Shown here piece by piece: positions 6,815 through 15,048 of a stretch of 41,147 bases of DNA; within the stretch, counting starts at the first letter, position 1; every line of letters begins with the position of its first letter. The notes under the pieces are model-generated. The model saw only the letters and a program-made list of their open reading frames with translations. It was not told the origin of the DNA and searched no databases. The stretch comes from an uncultured Prevotellaceae bacterium. Lineage in GTDB: Bacteria > Bacteroidota > Bacteroidia > Bacteroidales > Bacteroidaceae. The position numbers and the translations under genes are program-made. Location of the stretch: positions 1 to 41,147 of the forward strand of contig CACYRB010000011.1 of NCBI GenBank assembly GCA_902776685.1, in the 5' to 3' direction.

Positions 6815-7555
6815 ATGGACGAGACCCCGTTTTCACGAACCGAACTACTCTTCGGCACCGAAGCCGTTGAAAAGCTACGACAGTCCAAGGTTGCCCTCTT
6901 CGGCATCGGCGGCGTGGGCGGCTATGTCGCCGAAGTGCTTGCCCGCAGCGGAGTCGGCGAGCTGCACCTCATCGACAACGACCGCGTCGCACCTTCCAAC
7001 CTCAACCGTCAAATCTTTGCCCTCCATTCCACCATCGGACAATACAAGGTCGACGTGGCCGAAACTCGTATCCACGACATCAACCCCGCGTGTACCGTCA
7101 GGAAATACAAAATGTTCTATCTCCCTGAAAACGCCGACGAGATAGACCTCTCCACATTCGACTACGTGGTCGACTGCATCGACACCGTGAAAGCAAAACT
7201 CGAACTTGCACGACGCTGCCACCGCCTCGGCCTGCCCATCATTGCAAGCATGGGCGCAGCCCGCAAAACCGACCCCACAGCCTTTTGCGTCACCGACCTT
7301 GCAAAGACACAAGGCGACCCGCTGGCTAAAGTCATACGAAAAACCCTACGAAAAGAAGGCATCAACCACATGAAAGTGGTCTATAGCCAGGAAAACGATA
7401 GCGGGAACGATAACGGGAACGATAACGTTCAACCTTTCAACCATTCAACTATTCAACCTTCAACGCGTCCTCCACTACCCTCTTGCGCGTTTGTTCCTGC
7501 TGCCGCTGGCATCATCATCGGAGGCGAAGTGGTGAAAGATTTAATCAAATTGTAA
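6815..7555 (+). CDS. tcdA: tRNA threonylcarbamoyladenosine dehydratase (E1-like)
   Basis: 246 residues starting MDETPFSRTELLFGTEAVEK. TcdA uses ATP to cyclise t6A37 of tRNA to ct6A in the cytoplasm. Visible features: nucleotide-binding loop ALFGIGGVGGYVAEVLARSG (about residues 27-46), the adenylation segment LIDNDRVAPSNLNRQ, VVDCIDTVKAK, and C-terminal FVPAAAGIIIGGEVVKDLI. The loop between VVYSQE and SCAFVPAAAG is odd: it is Asn/Asp-rich, then Gln/Pro/Ser-rich, and its DNA (about 7391-7466) is a GGGAACGATAAC repeat followed by TTCAACC-type repeats normally found between genes. The insertion keeps the frame. MtaB, which also modifies t6A37, is encoded at 33.2-34.6 kb. Confidence 0.9.
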   Translation: MDETPFSRTELLFGTEAVEKLRQSKVALFGIGGVGGYVAEVLARSGVGELHLIDNDRVAPSNLNRQIFALHSTIGQYKVDVAETRIHDINPACTVRKYKMFYLPENADEIDLSTFDYVVDCIDTVKAKLELARRCHRLGLPIIASMGAARKTDPTAFCVTDLAKTQGDPLAKVIRKTLRKEGINHMKVVYSQENDSGNDNGNDNVQPFNHSTIQPSTRPPLPSCAFVPAAAGIIIGGEVVKDLIKL

Positions 7556-7564
7556 AGAAAATAA

Positions 7565-7595
7565 TTGCACAAATCGGTAATTATTTGTATCTTTG
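7565..7595 (+). promoter_or_regulatory. Promoter for the GLUG surface-protein gene
   Basis: TTG at 7565-7567, 20 nt, TATCTTTG at 7588-7595; leader about 80 nt, beginning 9 nt after the tcdA stop. Confidence 0.7.
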
Positions 7596-7679
7596 CAGTC
7601 AAAACATTCCCGTGCGAGGGAAAAATATACAAATTGGTAGGGAAAATCTAATTCACCAAAGTATAACAATATCAATATT

Positions 7680-10600
7680 ATGACTATCAAGCAGACATTC
7701 TGGGGGATGCTCATCACAGTGATGACGCTCTCCACCATGCCTACTTCAGTGTGGGCCGACAGCAGTTTTGGCGGTGGCTCGGGAACCGAGCGCGACCCGT
7801 ACATCATTTCAACCACCGATCACATGCGACAATTGTCCAACGACGTGAACGGAGGTAACGCTTACAGTGGCAAACATTTCAAGTTAGCTAACGACCTCGA
7901 TTTCGAAGGCCAGGAGTACAACATCATCGGAGGAACTATTTATGATCAGGGGGCCGTCCGCTCCTTCTGCGGCACCTTCGACGGAAACGGAAAGACCATC
8001 TCAAACGTCACAAACCTGAAAAACTTTAGTGGAAACGGTAATTATGCTGGCCTGTTTGCCAGTGTTAATGCGGGTGGTACGGTTAAGAACCTGACTCTCG
8101 GCGGAAACAGCAAAATCGCTGGAAAATCAATGGTCGGAGGTATAATAGGCCTTCTGCACTGGAGTGGCTCTGTTGTTAACTGCCACACCGAGGAAAGCGT
8201 TACGATTATTCCTAACGCTGGAGCTCTTTCTATGTTCGGCGGAATTGTTGGAGTTAATGTAGAGGGCTCTATCAGCAACTGTACGAACAGGGCCACCGTG
8301 ACCAAAGGCGACACAGGGGCCTCCGGTATAGGAGGCATCGTCGGAAATAATAACAAAGGAACAATAAACGGCTGTTGGAACTACGGACAGATTCTCGGCA
8401 CCCATTATATCGGTGCTATCGTAGGAGAGTTTATCAAAGGAACCGTGACCAACTGCTATATCAGCGGCGGTTGTACCATCAACGGCATCGGAGCGCCAGA
8501 ATCGTCGGTTGGGGTAGACTCCGATGACACGAAGCACGTCAACTCCATCCGCTTTGCCACCCCCGCCTTAACCGGTGGCACCTTCATTACCCAGCCCATT
8601 GTCACGCTCGACGGTACCGACTACTACGAGTCTGACAAACCCGTAGAGTTTTCCGAGCTCCATACCTTCGGCGGCGTGGCTACCGGCAAGATGTGGACCT
8701 TCGATGCCATAGCACGTGGACACGACAACATTCGCCTACGACAAAAGGAAGATGGGTCGTGGTTCTTCACCATGCCCCGATGGGATGTGGCGATTGCTGC
8801 GGAAATCGCAACCGACATCACCTACAAACCCAACAACATCAACATCGACATTCAGGAGTCGGCCCGCTACGACGGCGAGCCAAAAGTGCCCAAAATCACG
8901 CTGTGGGATGCCAAGGCCGGCAAATATCTGAAAGAGGGTACCGACTTCATGACCGACCGTAATCCTGAAGGCTATACCAACGTGGGCGAACACCCCATCA
9001 CCTTATGGGGAATCGGCAACTACGGCGGCGAATATACCGGAACATTCACCATAACGAATGCCTGGGATGGCGAAGGCACACAGGCCAGCCCGTTCCTCAT
9101 CGGCTCTACCGACGACATGGACATGCTGGCCAAACTCGTCAACGACAAGCAATTCAAGACTACGAACGTGTACTTCAAACAAACAGCCGACCTCGACTAC
9201 GCAGGCAAAACCTACACGGCGATAGGAACCAGCGAAATCGGTGGTAATGGTTTTGACGGTCATTTCGACGGTAGCTACCACAGCATCAATAACGTCACCT
9301 GTACGAATGATAAGAACGTCGGATTGTTTGGGCTTGTAAACCCTAATGCCTACATTCAAAGCATCACAATCGGCGGACGGTCATCGTTTACCGGCGGCGA
9401 GTATTCCGGTGCCATAGCAGCTCAGAATCATGGCAACATCTCTATGTGCAACATACCCGAAGGACATGATGTGACCGTCAGTGGTAATTACTTGGTTGGT
9501 GGCATTGCAGGCTATAACGATGGAGAAATCAATGCAGAATCGTATGGAACGGTCAAACATTACAGTGATGGCAGGTTTAAGGGAGTCGCAGGCGGCATTG
9601 TCGGCTGGAACGAAGGTACTGTAAATGGCAGTTTCCATGGCAGCATTGAAGGCGAAGGCTTGGTCGGCGGTATAGCCGCCCGGAACGTTGGGCAGATTTT
9701 TGGCTCGATCAACACCGGAAAGATTATGGCAAAAGAGGCTAACAGCATTGTAGGCGGTATCATCGGGGAAAACGTCCAAAACGGCTCGATAGACCACTGT
9801 ATCAGCAACGCCCTTATGGAAACAGTCAACGGCGTGGCCAATGCCGGAGCCATAGTAGGCAAAAGCAGAAATGAAAACATCACCAACAACTACTACATCG
9901 GCGCATGCCGCTACGGCGGAATCAACGGCACCGACGTGAAAGGAAAGGCCATGCGTGGCTGGCCCATCAGCGTCGACGAGCACATCGGCATGCACCCAGA
10001 CTACCAAAGCGCTTTCGTGGGCACCTATTTCGAAGATGAGAAAGGGCACTTCTACTATGTGGGCAAAGACGAGACTCTCGTGATGACGCTTGCTGCTGCC
10101 GAGTTTGAATATGAAGGATTCACTGCCAACGGCAACCCCATCCCCTTGACAGGACAGAACGAATGGGGCGACAACCTGTATTCGCTGACCATGCCCGCCG
10201 AGCATGTCTACATCAAAGGTGTAGGCCCGACGTTCGTGCTGCTCGACAACGACCGCTACGACTACAGCAACATCTACCGCATTGAGAGCAGCAAGGGGAA
10301 GACCTACGACGTGAGGATTAAAGACCGCACCCTTGAAAAGAACAACAAGTGGAGCACCATCTGCCTGCCGTTCAGTCTTTCGGCCGAAGCCATTGCCACA
10401 TCGCCCCTGGCCGGCGCTACCATCATGGAACTCGACCCCTCGCCCGAAGACAACAATAAGAAGACCGGCATTGAGGGTAATACACTCTACTTGACCTTCA
10501 AGACGGCCACGCAGATTGAGGAAGGAAAGCCCTATGTCATCAAGTGGTCTGACGACGGAGACGCCATTACCGACGTTCGATTCAAAGAGATGCTCATCGG

Positions 10601-11015
10601 CAGCGAGACACCGCAAACCATTACTGCAGCATCGGAAGGAATGGAAGAAGTCAAGTTCATCGGTAATTACTCGACTAAGGTTCTTTATCCGTATCACTAC
10701 AACCAGTTCTATATGAACGAACAAGGTCAGATAGTCACAAACGGAGACGAGGAGAAGCCCGTCAATGCCTTCCGAGGATATTTTGAAATTGAGGAATCGA
10801 TAACCATCGACGAGGTAAAGGTTGACTTCAGCGACGCCACAGCCATCGACATCATGCGTAATCCCTCATCCCTCACCACTCAATCCTCATCCGAAGGTGC
10901 TGTCTATGACCTGCAAGGCCGTAAAATCGCCGACGACGTCTCTTCATTCATGAAGCATCCTTCATATCGAAAAGGCATCTATGTCGTGGGAGGAAAGAAG
11001 ATGGTATTGAAATAA
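7680..11015 (+). CDS. Large GLUG-repeat secreted surface protein
   Basis: 1111 residues with signal peptide MKQTFWGMLITVMTLSTMPTSVWA (written from the second Met region; start ATG at 7680). It has two parallel repeat regions, each opened by a lead-in: GTERDPYIISTTDHMRQLSN (about residue 37) and GTQASPFLIGSTDDMDMLAK (about 464). GLUG-type repeats follow, of the form GGIVGxNxGTIxxCxN (for example GIGGIVGNNNKGTINGCWNY). Such regions form beta-helical surface adhesins. An MBG-like domain, YKPNNINIDIQESARYDGEP, lies near 380. The C-terminus (VYDLQGRKI ... GIYVVGGKKMVLK) resembles the tail domain common on Prevotella surface proteins and on type IX cargo. A role in adhesion or glycan contact is inferred. 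A promoter lies upstream and a 22-bp array directly downstream. Confidence 0.85.
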   Translation: MTIKQTFWGMLITVMTLSTMPTSVWADSSFGGGSGTERDPYIISTTDHMRQLSNDVNGGNAYSGKHFKLANDLDFEGQEYNIIGGTIYDQGAVRSFCGTFDGNGKTISNVTNLKNFSGNGNYAGLFASVNAGGTVKNLTLGGNSKIAGKSMVGGIIGLLHWSGSVVNCHTEESVTIIPNAGALSMFGGIVGVNVEGSISNCTNRATVTKGDTGASGIGGIVGNNNKGTINGCWNYGQILGTHYIGAIVGEFIKGTVTNCYISGGCTINGIGAPESSVGVDSDDTKHVNSIRFATPALTGGTFITQPIVTLDGTDYYESDKPVEFSELHTFGGVATGKMWTFDAIARGHDNIRLRQKEDGSWFFTMPRWDVAIAAEIATDITYKPNNINIDIQESARYDGEPKVPKITLWDAKAGKYLKEGTDFMTDRNPEGYTNVGEHPITLWGIGNYGGEYTGTFTITNAWDGEGTQASPFLIGSTDDMDMLAKLVNDKQFKTTNVYFKQTADLDYAGKTYTAIGTSEIGGNGFDGHFDGSYHSINNVTCTNDKNVGLFGLVNPNAYIQSITIGGRSSFTGGEYSGAIAAQNHGNISMCNIPEGHDVTVSGNYLVGGIAGYNDGEINAESYGTVKHYSDGRFKGVAGGIVGWNEGTVNGSFHGSIEGEGLVGGIAARNVGQIFGSINTGKIMAKEANSIVGGIIGENVQNGSIDHCISNALMETVNGVANAGAIVGKSRNENITNNYYIGACRYGGINGTDVKGKAMRGWPISVDEHIGMHPDYQSAFVGTYFEDEKGHFYYVGKDETLVMTLAAAEFEYEGFTANGNPIPLTGQNEWGDNLYSLTMPAEHVYIKGVGPTFVLLDNDRYDYSNIYRIESSKGKTYDVRIKDRTLEKNNKWSTICLPFSLSAEAIATSPLAGATIMELDPSPEDNNKKTGIEGNTLYLTFKTATQIEEGKPYVIKWSDDGDAITDVRFKEMLIGSETPQTITAASEGMEEVKFIGNYSTKVLYPYHYNQFYMNEQGQIVTNGDEEKPVNAFRGYFEIEESITIDEVKVDFSDATAIDIMRNPSSLTTQSSSEGAVYDLQGRKIADDVSSFMKHPSYRKGIYVVGGKKMVLK

Positions 11016-11028
11016 ATTGCATCGCTGC

Positions 11029-11150
11029 GATTCCCAAGCAGTGAGAATGTGATTCCCAAAACGTGAGAAACGGTTTTTCAGATTTTGAGAAACCATTTCT
11101 CACGTTTTGAGAAATCGTTTCTCAAAATCGCATACCGACTTTGAGAAACG
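11029..11150. repeat. Intergenic 22-bp-period array, sequence type 2
   Basis: TGAGAA(A) occurs at 11042, 11064, 11086 and 11108, exactly 22 bp apart, and again at 11142 after 34 bp. GATTCCC occurs at 11029 and 11051, also 22 bp apart. Later units carry both TTTTGAGAAA and its complement TTTCTCA, so adjacent units can pair. It fills most of the gap between convergent genes (plus strand ending 11015, minus strand ending 11199) and could act as a bidirectional terminator or a binding array. It does not resemble the arrays at 4136 and 20829 in sequence. Confidence 0.8.
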
Positions 11151-11198
11151 TTTTTACATAAAGCAGAACTTAAGATAAAAATGGCAACACAATGGGCT

Positions 11199-11555
11199 TC
11201 AAGGATTTAAATTCAGTATTTCGTCGAGAATTCCATTGAGTTCGCCACCCAGTCCGAGGGCACGATTGAGCAGTCCGTTCTTTGCGCCTTCTGCCATATA
11301 GCGCAGGCAACGCCCTTCGAGCTGTCCAATCTGCTTACGCTGCTCGGGAGTGTAGTCGTACTTCGCCATCTGCTTGCGCAGTTCGACAAAACGGTTGGCC
11401 GCTTGCTTCCATTCGGCAAGGGTATAGTCCTGGCTGTTGTCGCGGAGCTCAACGGAGAATCGTTCCATACGATTGATGGCGGTTTGCTTTGTGGCGCACG
11501 ATGTGCCGAGCGTAAGTATCAGCACAACGGCGAAGAGGATAAATGAACGTTTCAT
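11199..11555 (-). CDS. Small lipoprotein, helical, function unknown
   Basis: 118 residues from MKRSFILFAVVLILTLGTSC, a lipoprotein signal peptide with Cys at position 20 as the lipidation site. The mature part is mostly helical and charged: ATKQTAINRMERFSVELRDN, a central LAEWKQAANRFVELRKQMAK, YTPEQRKQIGQLEGRCLRYM, then a Gly/Leu-rich tail (GLGGELNGILDEIL). I do not recognise the family beyond a resemblance to small lipoproteins common in Bacteroidota. The open frame extends to 11600, but the -7 box at 11580-11587 lies inside that extension. It is monocistronic and convergent with the GLUG gene. Confidence 0.8.
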   Translation of the reverse strand: MKRSFILFAVVLILTLGTSCATKQTAINRMERFSVELRDNSQDYTLAEWKQAANRFVELRKQMAKYDYTPEQRKQIGQLEGRCLRYMAEGAKNGLLNRALGLGGELNGILDEILNLNP

Positions 11556-11579
11556 CATAAAAAAATTAGTATGCGTTGG

Positions 11580-11587
11580 CAAAAGTA
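11580..11587 (-). promoter_or_regulatory. Probable -7 box for the small lipoprotein gene
   Basis: Minus strand TACTTTTG. It lies about 25 nt before the ATG at 11555. No good -33 TTG is seen at the right distance. Confidence 0.45.
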
Positions 11588-11680
11588 ATAAATTATTCAC
11601 AATTCAGAATGAATAATGCATATTTTTTTCGTGACTTTAGATAAGTTACTCCGTCTCGGCAAAAAAATAAACGAGTTTAT

Positions 11681-11711
11681 TTTGTTCTACTCTCGACTTT
11701 TCGTAACTTTG
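11681..11711 (+). promoter_or_regulatory. Promoter for the LacI-antiporter operon
   Basis: TTTG at 11681-11684, 19 nt, TAACTTTG at 11704-11711, with a leader of about 17 nt before the ATG at 11733. The longer open frame from 11616 would start upstream of this promoter and is rejected. Confidence 0.75.
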
Positions 11712-11732
11712 CATCGGAAAGAATACAAAAAT

Positions 11733-12797
11733 ATGAAACAACGCATCAGAATAAAAGACATTGCGCTGAAGGCAGGGGTCTCGGCGGGCACGGTTGACCG
11801 CGTACTGCACAACCGCCCCGGAGTATCAGCCAAAGCGCGGAAGCTGATAGAGCAGGCTCTGTCGGAAACCAACTATAAGCCGAATGCCTATGCCAGTGCA
11901 CTGGCACAAAACCGAGTATATACGTTCGTAATGGTGCTGCCCCGCCACAGCGAGGAGACCTATTGGGACGAGATAGAGGAAGGTGCCCAGCGGGCTGTGG
12001 AGGCTCGCCACGACTTCGGCATCGACGTGAAACGCCTCTACTACACACGTTTCGACAATGCCTCGTTTGCCGAGTGCTCGCGCGAGTGTCTGGCTCTGAA
12101 TCCCGACGGCGTGGTGGTGGCTCCCTCTACGCTGAACAACACGCGCATGCTGGCCGACGGCCTGCACGAGAACGACATCCCGTTTGTGGTGCTCGACTCC
12201 TACATGCCCGACCTGCGACCGCTCTCCTTCTATGGCCAGGACCCTGTGCAAAGCGGACATTTTGCGGCCCGTATGCTGATGTTGCTGGCTACGGGCGAAA
12301 CGGAGATTATGCTGTTCAAGCAGACCAAGGACGGACAGGTTACGAGTAAGCAGCAGGCTAACCGCGAGGTGGGCTTCCGCCACTATATGGGCGAGCATTT
12401 TCCGGCAGTGAAGATTGTGGAGCTTGACGTTCCCTATGAGGCTTCGAAACGTGAAACAGAGAAACTGATTGATGCTTTCTTTGAGCAGCATAAGGGCATT
12501 CACAACGGCATAGCCTTCAACTCGAAGGCTCACATCGTGGGCGACTATCTCTTGCGTCGCAACAAGCGCGAGGTGCAGATTATGGGCTACGACATGGTGC
12601 CGAAGAACGAGTTTTGCCTGCGTCAGGGCAGCATCTCGTTTCTCATTGCCCAGCACTCGTTCATGCAAGGCTACAACAGTGTCGATGCGCTGTTCCGAGC
12701 TGTGGTACTGAAAAAGAAGGTTGAACCGGTAAACTACATGCCCATCGAACTGCTGACGCGGGAAAACGTTGATTTCTACAGAAGAACGCAATTGTGA
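11733..12797 (+). CDS. LacI-family transcriptional regulator
   Basis: 354 residues. The N-terminal helix-turn-helix (RIKDIALKAGVSAGTVDRVL, about residues 5-24, then HNRPGVSAKARKLIEQALSE) is the standard LacI DNA-binding domain. A type-1 periplasmic-binding-fold sensor domain follows (YTFVMVLPRHSEETYWDEIE; VVVAPSTLNNTRMLADGLHE; VVLDSYMPDL; GYDMVPKN). The GTVDRVLHNR form is typical of Bacteroidota LacI regulators, and the effector is usually a sugar. Its stop codon overlaps the GTG start of the NhaC-type antiporter (GTGA), so the two are translationally coupled and the regulator probably controls its own operon. No sugar-use genes are adjacent, which makes the effector unclear. Confidence 0.9.
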   Translation: MKQRIRIKDIALKAGVSAGTVDRVLHNRPGVSAKARKLIEQALSETNYKPNAYASALAQNRVYTFVMVLPRHSEETYWDEIEEGAQRAVEARHDFGIDVKRLYYTRFDNASFAECSRECLALNPDGVVVAPSTLNNTRMLADGLHENDIPFVVLDSYMPDLRPLSFYGQDPVQSGHFAARMLMLLATGETEIMLFKQTKDGQVTSKQQANREVGFRHYMGEHFPAVKIVELDVPYEASKRETEKLIDAFFEQHKGIHNGIAFNSKAHIVGDYLLRRNKREVQIMGYDMVPKNEFCLRQGSISFLIAQHSFMQGYNSVDALFRAVVLKKKVEPVNYMPIELLTRENVDFYRRTQL

Positions 12798-14065
12798 AAG
12801 GCCTGATTGCTCTGTCTCCACTGGCTGTGTTTGTGGCGCTCTATCTGGTCACATCGCTGGTTGTCGGCGACTTCTACAAGGTTCCGATAACGGTAGCGTT
12901 TCTTTTTGCCAGCATCTATGCCATTGCCATTGCACGCGGACAGTCGCTGCCCGAGCGCATCAAGGTGTTCGGGCGCGGCGCAGGATCCGAGGGGGTGATG
13001 ATGATGCTCTGGATTTTTATTCTTGCCGGAGCCTTTGCCAACTCTGCCAAGGAACTGGGGTGCATTGATGCCACGGTAGCTGCTGCGCTCGCCATCCTGC
13101 CGCCGGAGTGGATGCTGGCGGGATTGTTCCTGGCTGCCTGTTTCATCAGCATTGCCATCGGGACAAGTGTGGGAACAATCGTGGCACTCGTGCCCATAGC
13201 GGCAGGAATGGCTACGACAACCGGCACGAGTACTGCACTGATGACGGCTATCGTTGTGGGAGGCGCATTCTTCGGCGACAACTTATCGTTCATATCCGAC
13301 ACAACCGTCGTGGCAACATCGACACAGGGATGTCGCATGAGCGACAAGTTTCGGGTTAACGCTTTCATCGTCATGCCTGCTGCCATAGCCATACTCATTG
13401 CCTACGTGGTCATGGGAAGCGGCATAAGCACCTCGGCACAAGTTCCGGCGGTCCGCTTTTGGCTTGTCATACCTTATCTGGCTGTGTTCATCACGGCTGT
13501 TTGCGGTCTGAACGTAATGGCTGCCCTCACGCTGGGCATTGCACTGACAGGCATCATCGGCATCAGCACAGGCACTACTGAGTTTTTCGAATGGCTGAAC
13601 AGCGTCGGGAAAGGCATTCTCTCGATGAGCGAACTCATTATCATCTCGATGATGGCCGGCGGACTGTTGGAGGTGGTTAAGGAAAACGGCGGCATCGACT
13701 TCGCCATCAAGAAAGTCACGTCGCGCGTGAAAGGCAAACGCGGTGCCGAGCTGTCTATTGCCGCTATGGTTGCCATGGTGGATGTCTGCACAGCCAACAA
13801 CACCGTTGCCATTCTGACGGTAGGCGGAATTGCGAAGCAAATCGGCGACCGCTTCGGAGTAGACAAGCGAAAGGCCGCCAGCATTCTCGACACGTTCTCG
13901 TGCACCATGCAAGGATTCCTGCCCTACGGGGCGCAGCTGCTGATGGCCGCAGGACTGGCCTCTATCAGCCCGACAGCCATCATTCCCTACCTCTACTACC
14001 CCATGGCTGTCGGACTTTGTGCCCTTGCCGCCATCCTGCTGCGCTACCCACGACGATATAGTTAA
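12794..14065 (+). CDS. NhaC-family Na+/H+ antiporter (or related amino-acid/proton antiporter)
   Basis: 423 residues, about 10-12 hydrophobic segments, cytoplasmic membrane. The family signature is visible in FIAIGTSVGT-type and GDNLSFISDTTVVATSTQGC (about residues 162-181) segments; the second is the conserved GDxxSPxSDTT element of NhaC, with Ser-Phe-Ile-Ser here. A second half repeats the fold: ELSIAAMVAMVDVCTANNTV near 318-337. NhaC proteins exchange Na+ for protons, and relatives exchange lactate/malate or amino acids, so the substrate is not certain. Initiation is at GTG 12794, overlapping the regulator's stop. Coupling to a LacI-type regulator is unusual for this family. Confidence 0.85.
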   Translation: MKGLIALSPLAVFVALYLVTSLVVGDFYKVPITVAFLFASIYAIAIARGQSLPERIKVFGRGAGSEGVMMMLWIFILAGAFANSAKELGCIDATVAAALAILPPEWMLAGLFLAACFISIAIGTSVGTIVALVPIAAGMATTTGTSTALMTAIVVGGAFFGDNLSFISDTTVVATSTQGCRMSDKFRVNAFIVMPAAIAILIAYVVMGSGISTSAQVPAVRFWLVIPYLAVFITAVCGLNVMAALTLGIALTGIIGISTGTTEFFEWLNSVGKGILSMSELIIISMMAGGLLEVVKENGGIDFAIKKVTSRVKGKRGAELSIAAMVAMVDVCTANNTVAILTVGGIAKQIGDRFGVDKRKAASILDTFSCTMQGFLPYGAQLLMAAGLASISPTAIIPYLYYPMAVGLCALAAILLRYPRRYS

Positions 14066-14076
14066 ATGGTGAAAAG

Positions 14077-14131
14077 GTGAAAAGTCTCCATTAGTATGTG
14101 GGGATGCGCCAGCCAATTATGCATTATGAAT
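14077..14131. repeat. Composite dispersed intergenic repeat
   Basis: 14077-14104 matches 6738-6765 at 26 of 28 positions. 14102-14128 (GATGCGCCAGCCAATTATGC, then ATTATG) matches 18837-18865 apart from one substitution and small indels. The region between the antiporter and the next gene is therefore assembled from two words used elsewhere in the window. Confidence 0.75.
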
Positions 14132-14138
14132 TAAAAGA

Positions 14139-14948
14139 ATGGACATCATAAAACGGAACTTCTTTAGACTGTTACGCTCGGGAGCGTTAGGCGAATACGA
14201 ACGCCTTGAGCCAATGTCGGACTTCAAATGGAACCGACTGCTTCAACTGCTGCAAGCTCAGCAGGTGACATCGATTGCATACAAGGGACTGAAGAACCAT
14301 CAGTTTGACACCGACAAGACCTTTCCGCCCTCGCTACTCGAAAGCCTTGAGCGACTCGCTGCACAGGAGGTCCAGCCTGCCAAGCCCGCCACGCCCCGAC
14401 TGAGCAACCATGTGCTCAACCATCGGCTGAAGAAGATAAAAAACGCCGAACGACATGCCATCGACACATCTACCGAGACGCTGCAACTGCTCGATATTGT
14501 CGTTGACAACATTGCGCAAATCCTGAATCGTGGTATTTCGCTCAGCGGCATCCTTGAATTAGGACATTTTCTGCGAACGAAAGGAGACCGTGTCGACTTC
14601 GTGAAATTCGAGAAATGGCTCGACCATCTTCACATCAGACGCATGGCCGAACTGGAAGGCAGCATTCTGGTGGCTGTCTTCAACTTCGACACCGACGAAC
14701 TACCTTTCATGCAACGTTTTGTCAACGCTGCCTACCCCCTGACATTGAGAACACTGAAACATACAGCCAGCGACACGGCCGAAGAATGGCACTTCAAGCA
14801 AAGCAAGACCGGATTTCTGAAAAACAACTCAACAGTGCTTCGACGCAACTTGCGCCGCAGTATCCGCTACATCGCCTATTCGCCCATTGAAACCACAAGC
14901 AACTTCATGCGCAACTTTGTCAAGAGTCTGGCTGAAATCGAGGAGTAA
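14139..14948 (+). CDS. Conserved hypothetical protein, possibly a non-catalytic relative of NTP_transf_5
   Basis: 269 residues, soluble, no signal peptide. The N-terminus (FFRLLRSGALGEYERLEPMS, then WNRLLQLLQAQQVTSIAYKG) and the C-terminal third (LSGILELGHFLRTKGDRVDF, VKFEKWLDHLHIRRMAELEG) are reminiscent of the flanking helices of the uncharacterised nucleotidyltransferase family (PF14907). The central catalytic part, with its Gly-Ser and Asp-x-Asp motifs, is not visible. Residues 80-100 are Pro/Arg/Lys-rich (PAKPATPRLSNHVLNHRLKK). I would call it hypothetical with a weak structural hint. Its downstream neighbour is the GH25 gene, which has its own -7 box. Confidence 0.6.
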   Translation: MDIIKRNFFRLLRSGALGEYERLEPMSDFKWNRLLQLLQAQQVTSIAYKGLKNHQFDTDKTFPPSLLESLERLAAQEVQPAKPATPRLSNHVLNHRLKKIKNAERHAIDTSTETLQLLDIVVDNIAQILNRGISLSGILELGHFLRTKGDRVDFVKFEKWLDHLHIRRMAELEGSILVAVFNFDTDELPFMQRFVNAAYPLTLRTLKHTASDTAEEWHFKQSKTGFLKNNSTVLRRNLRRSIRYIAYSPIETTSNFMRNFVKSLAEIEE

Positions 14949-15034
14949 AGCCATGTATTGCCTTATAACCTTAAAATAGTGTTAAAAACACTAAAGACTA
15001 AACTTCAAACACCAAACGCTCGACATTTTTTTGC

Positions 15035-15042
15035 TAACTTTG
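15035..15042 (+). promoter_or_regulatory. Possible -7 box giving a near-leaderless GH25 transcript
   Basis: TAACTTTG ends only 6 nt before the ATG at 15049, so transcription would start at or within a few nt of the start codon. The -33 element is not recognisable, which lowers confidence. Confidence 0.4.
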
Positions 15043-15048
15043 CAAAAT

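Noticed and set aside
9381-10724. 447-residue antisense ORF inside the GLUG gene
   Set aside because: A mirror of the biased codon use of the 1111-residue gene; no start context, no domain, valine/alanine-rich shadow.
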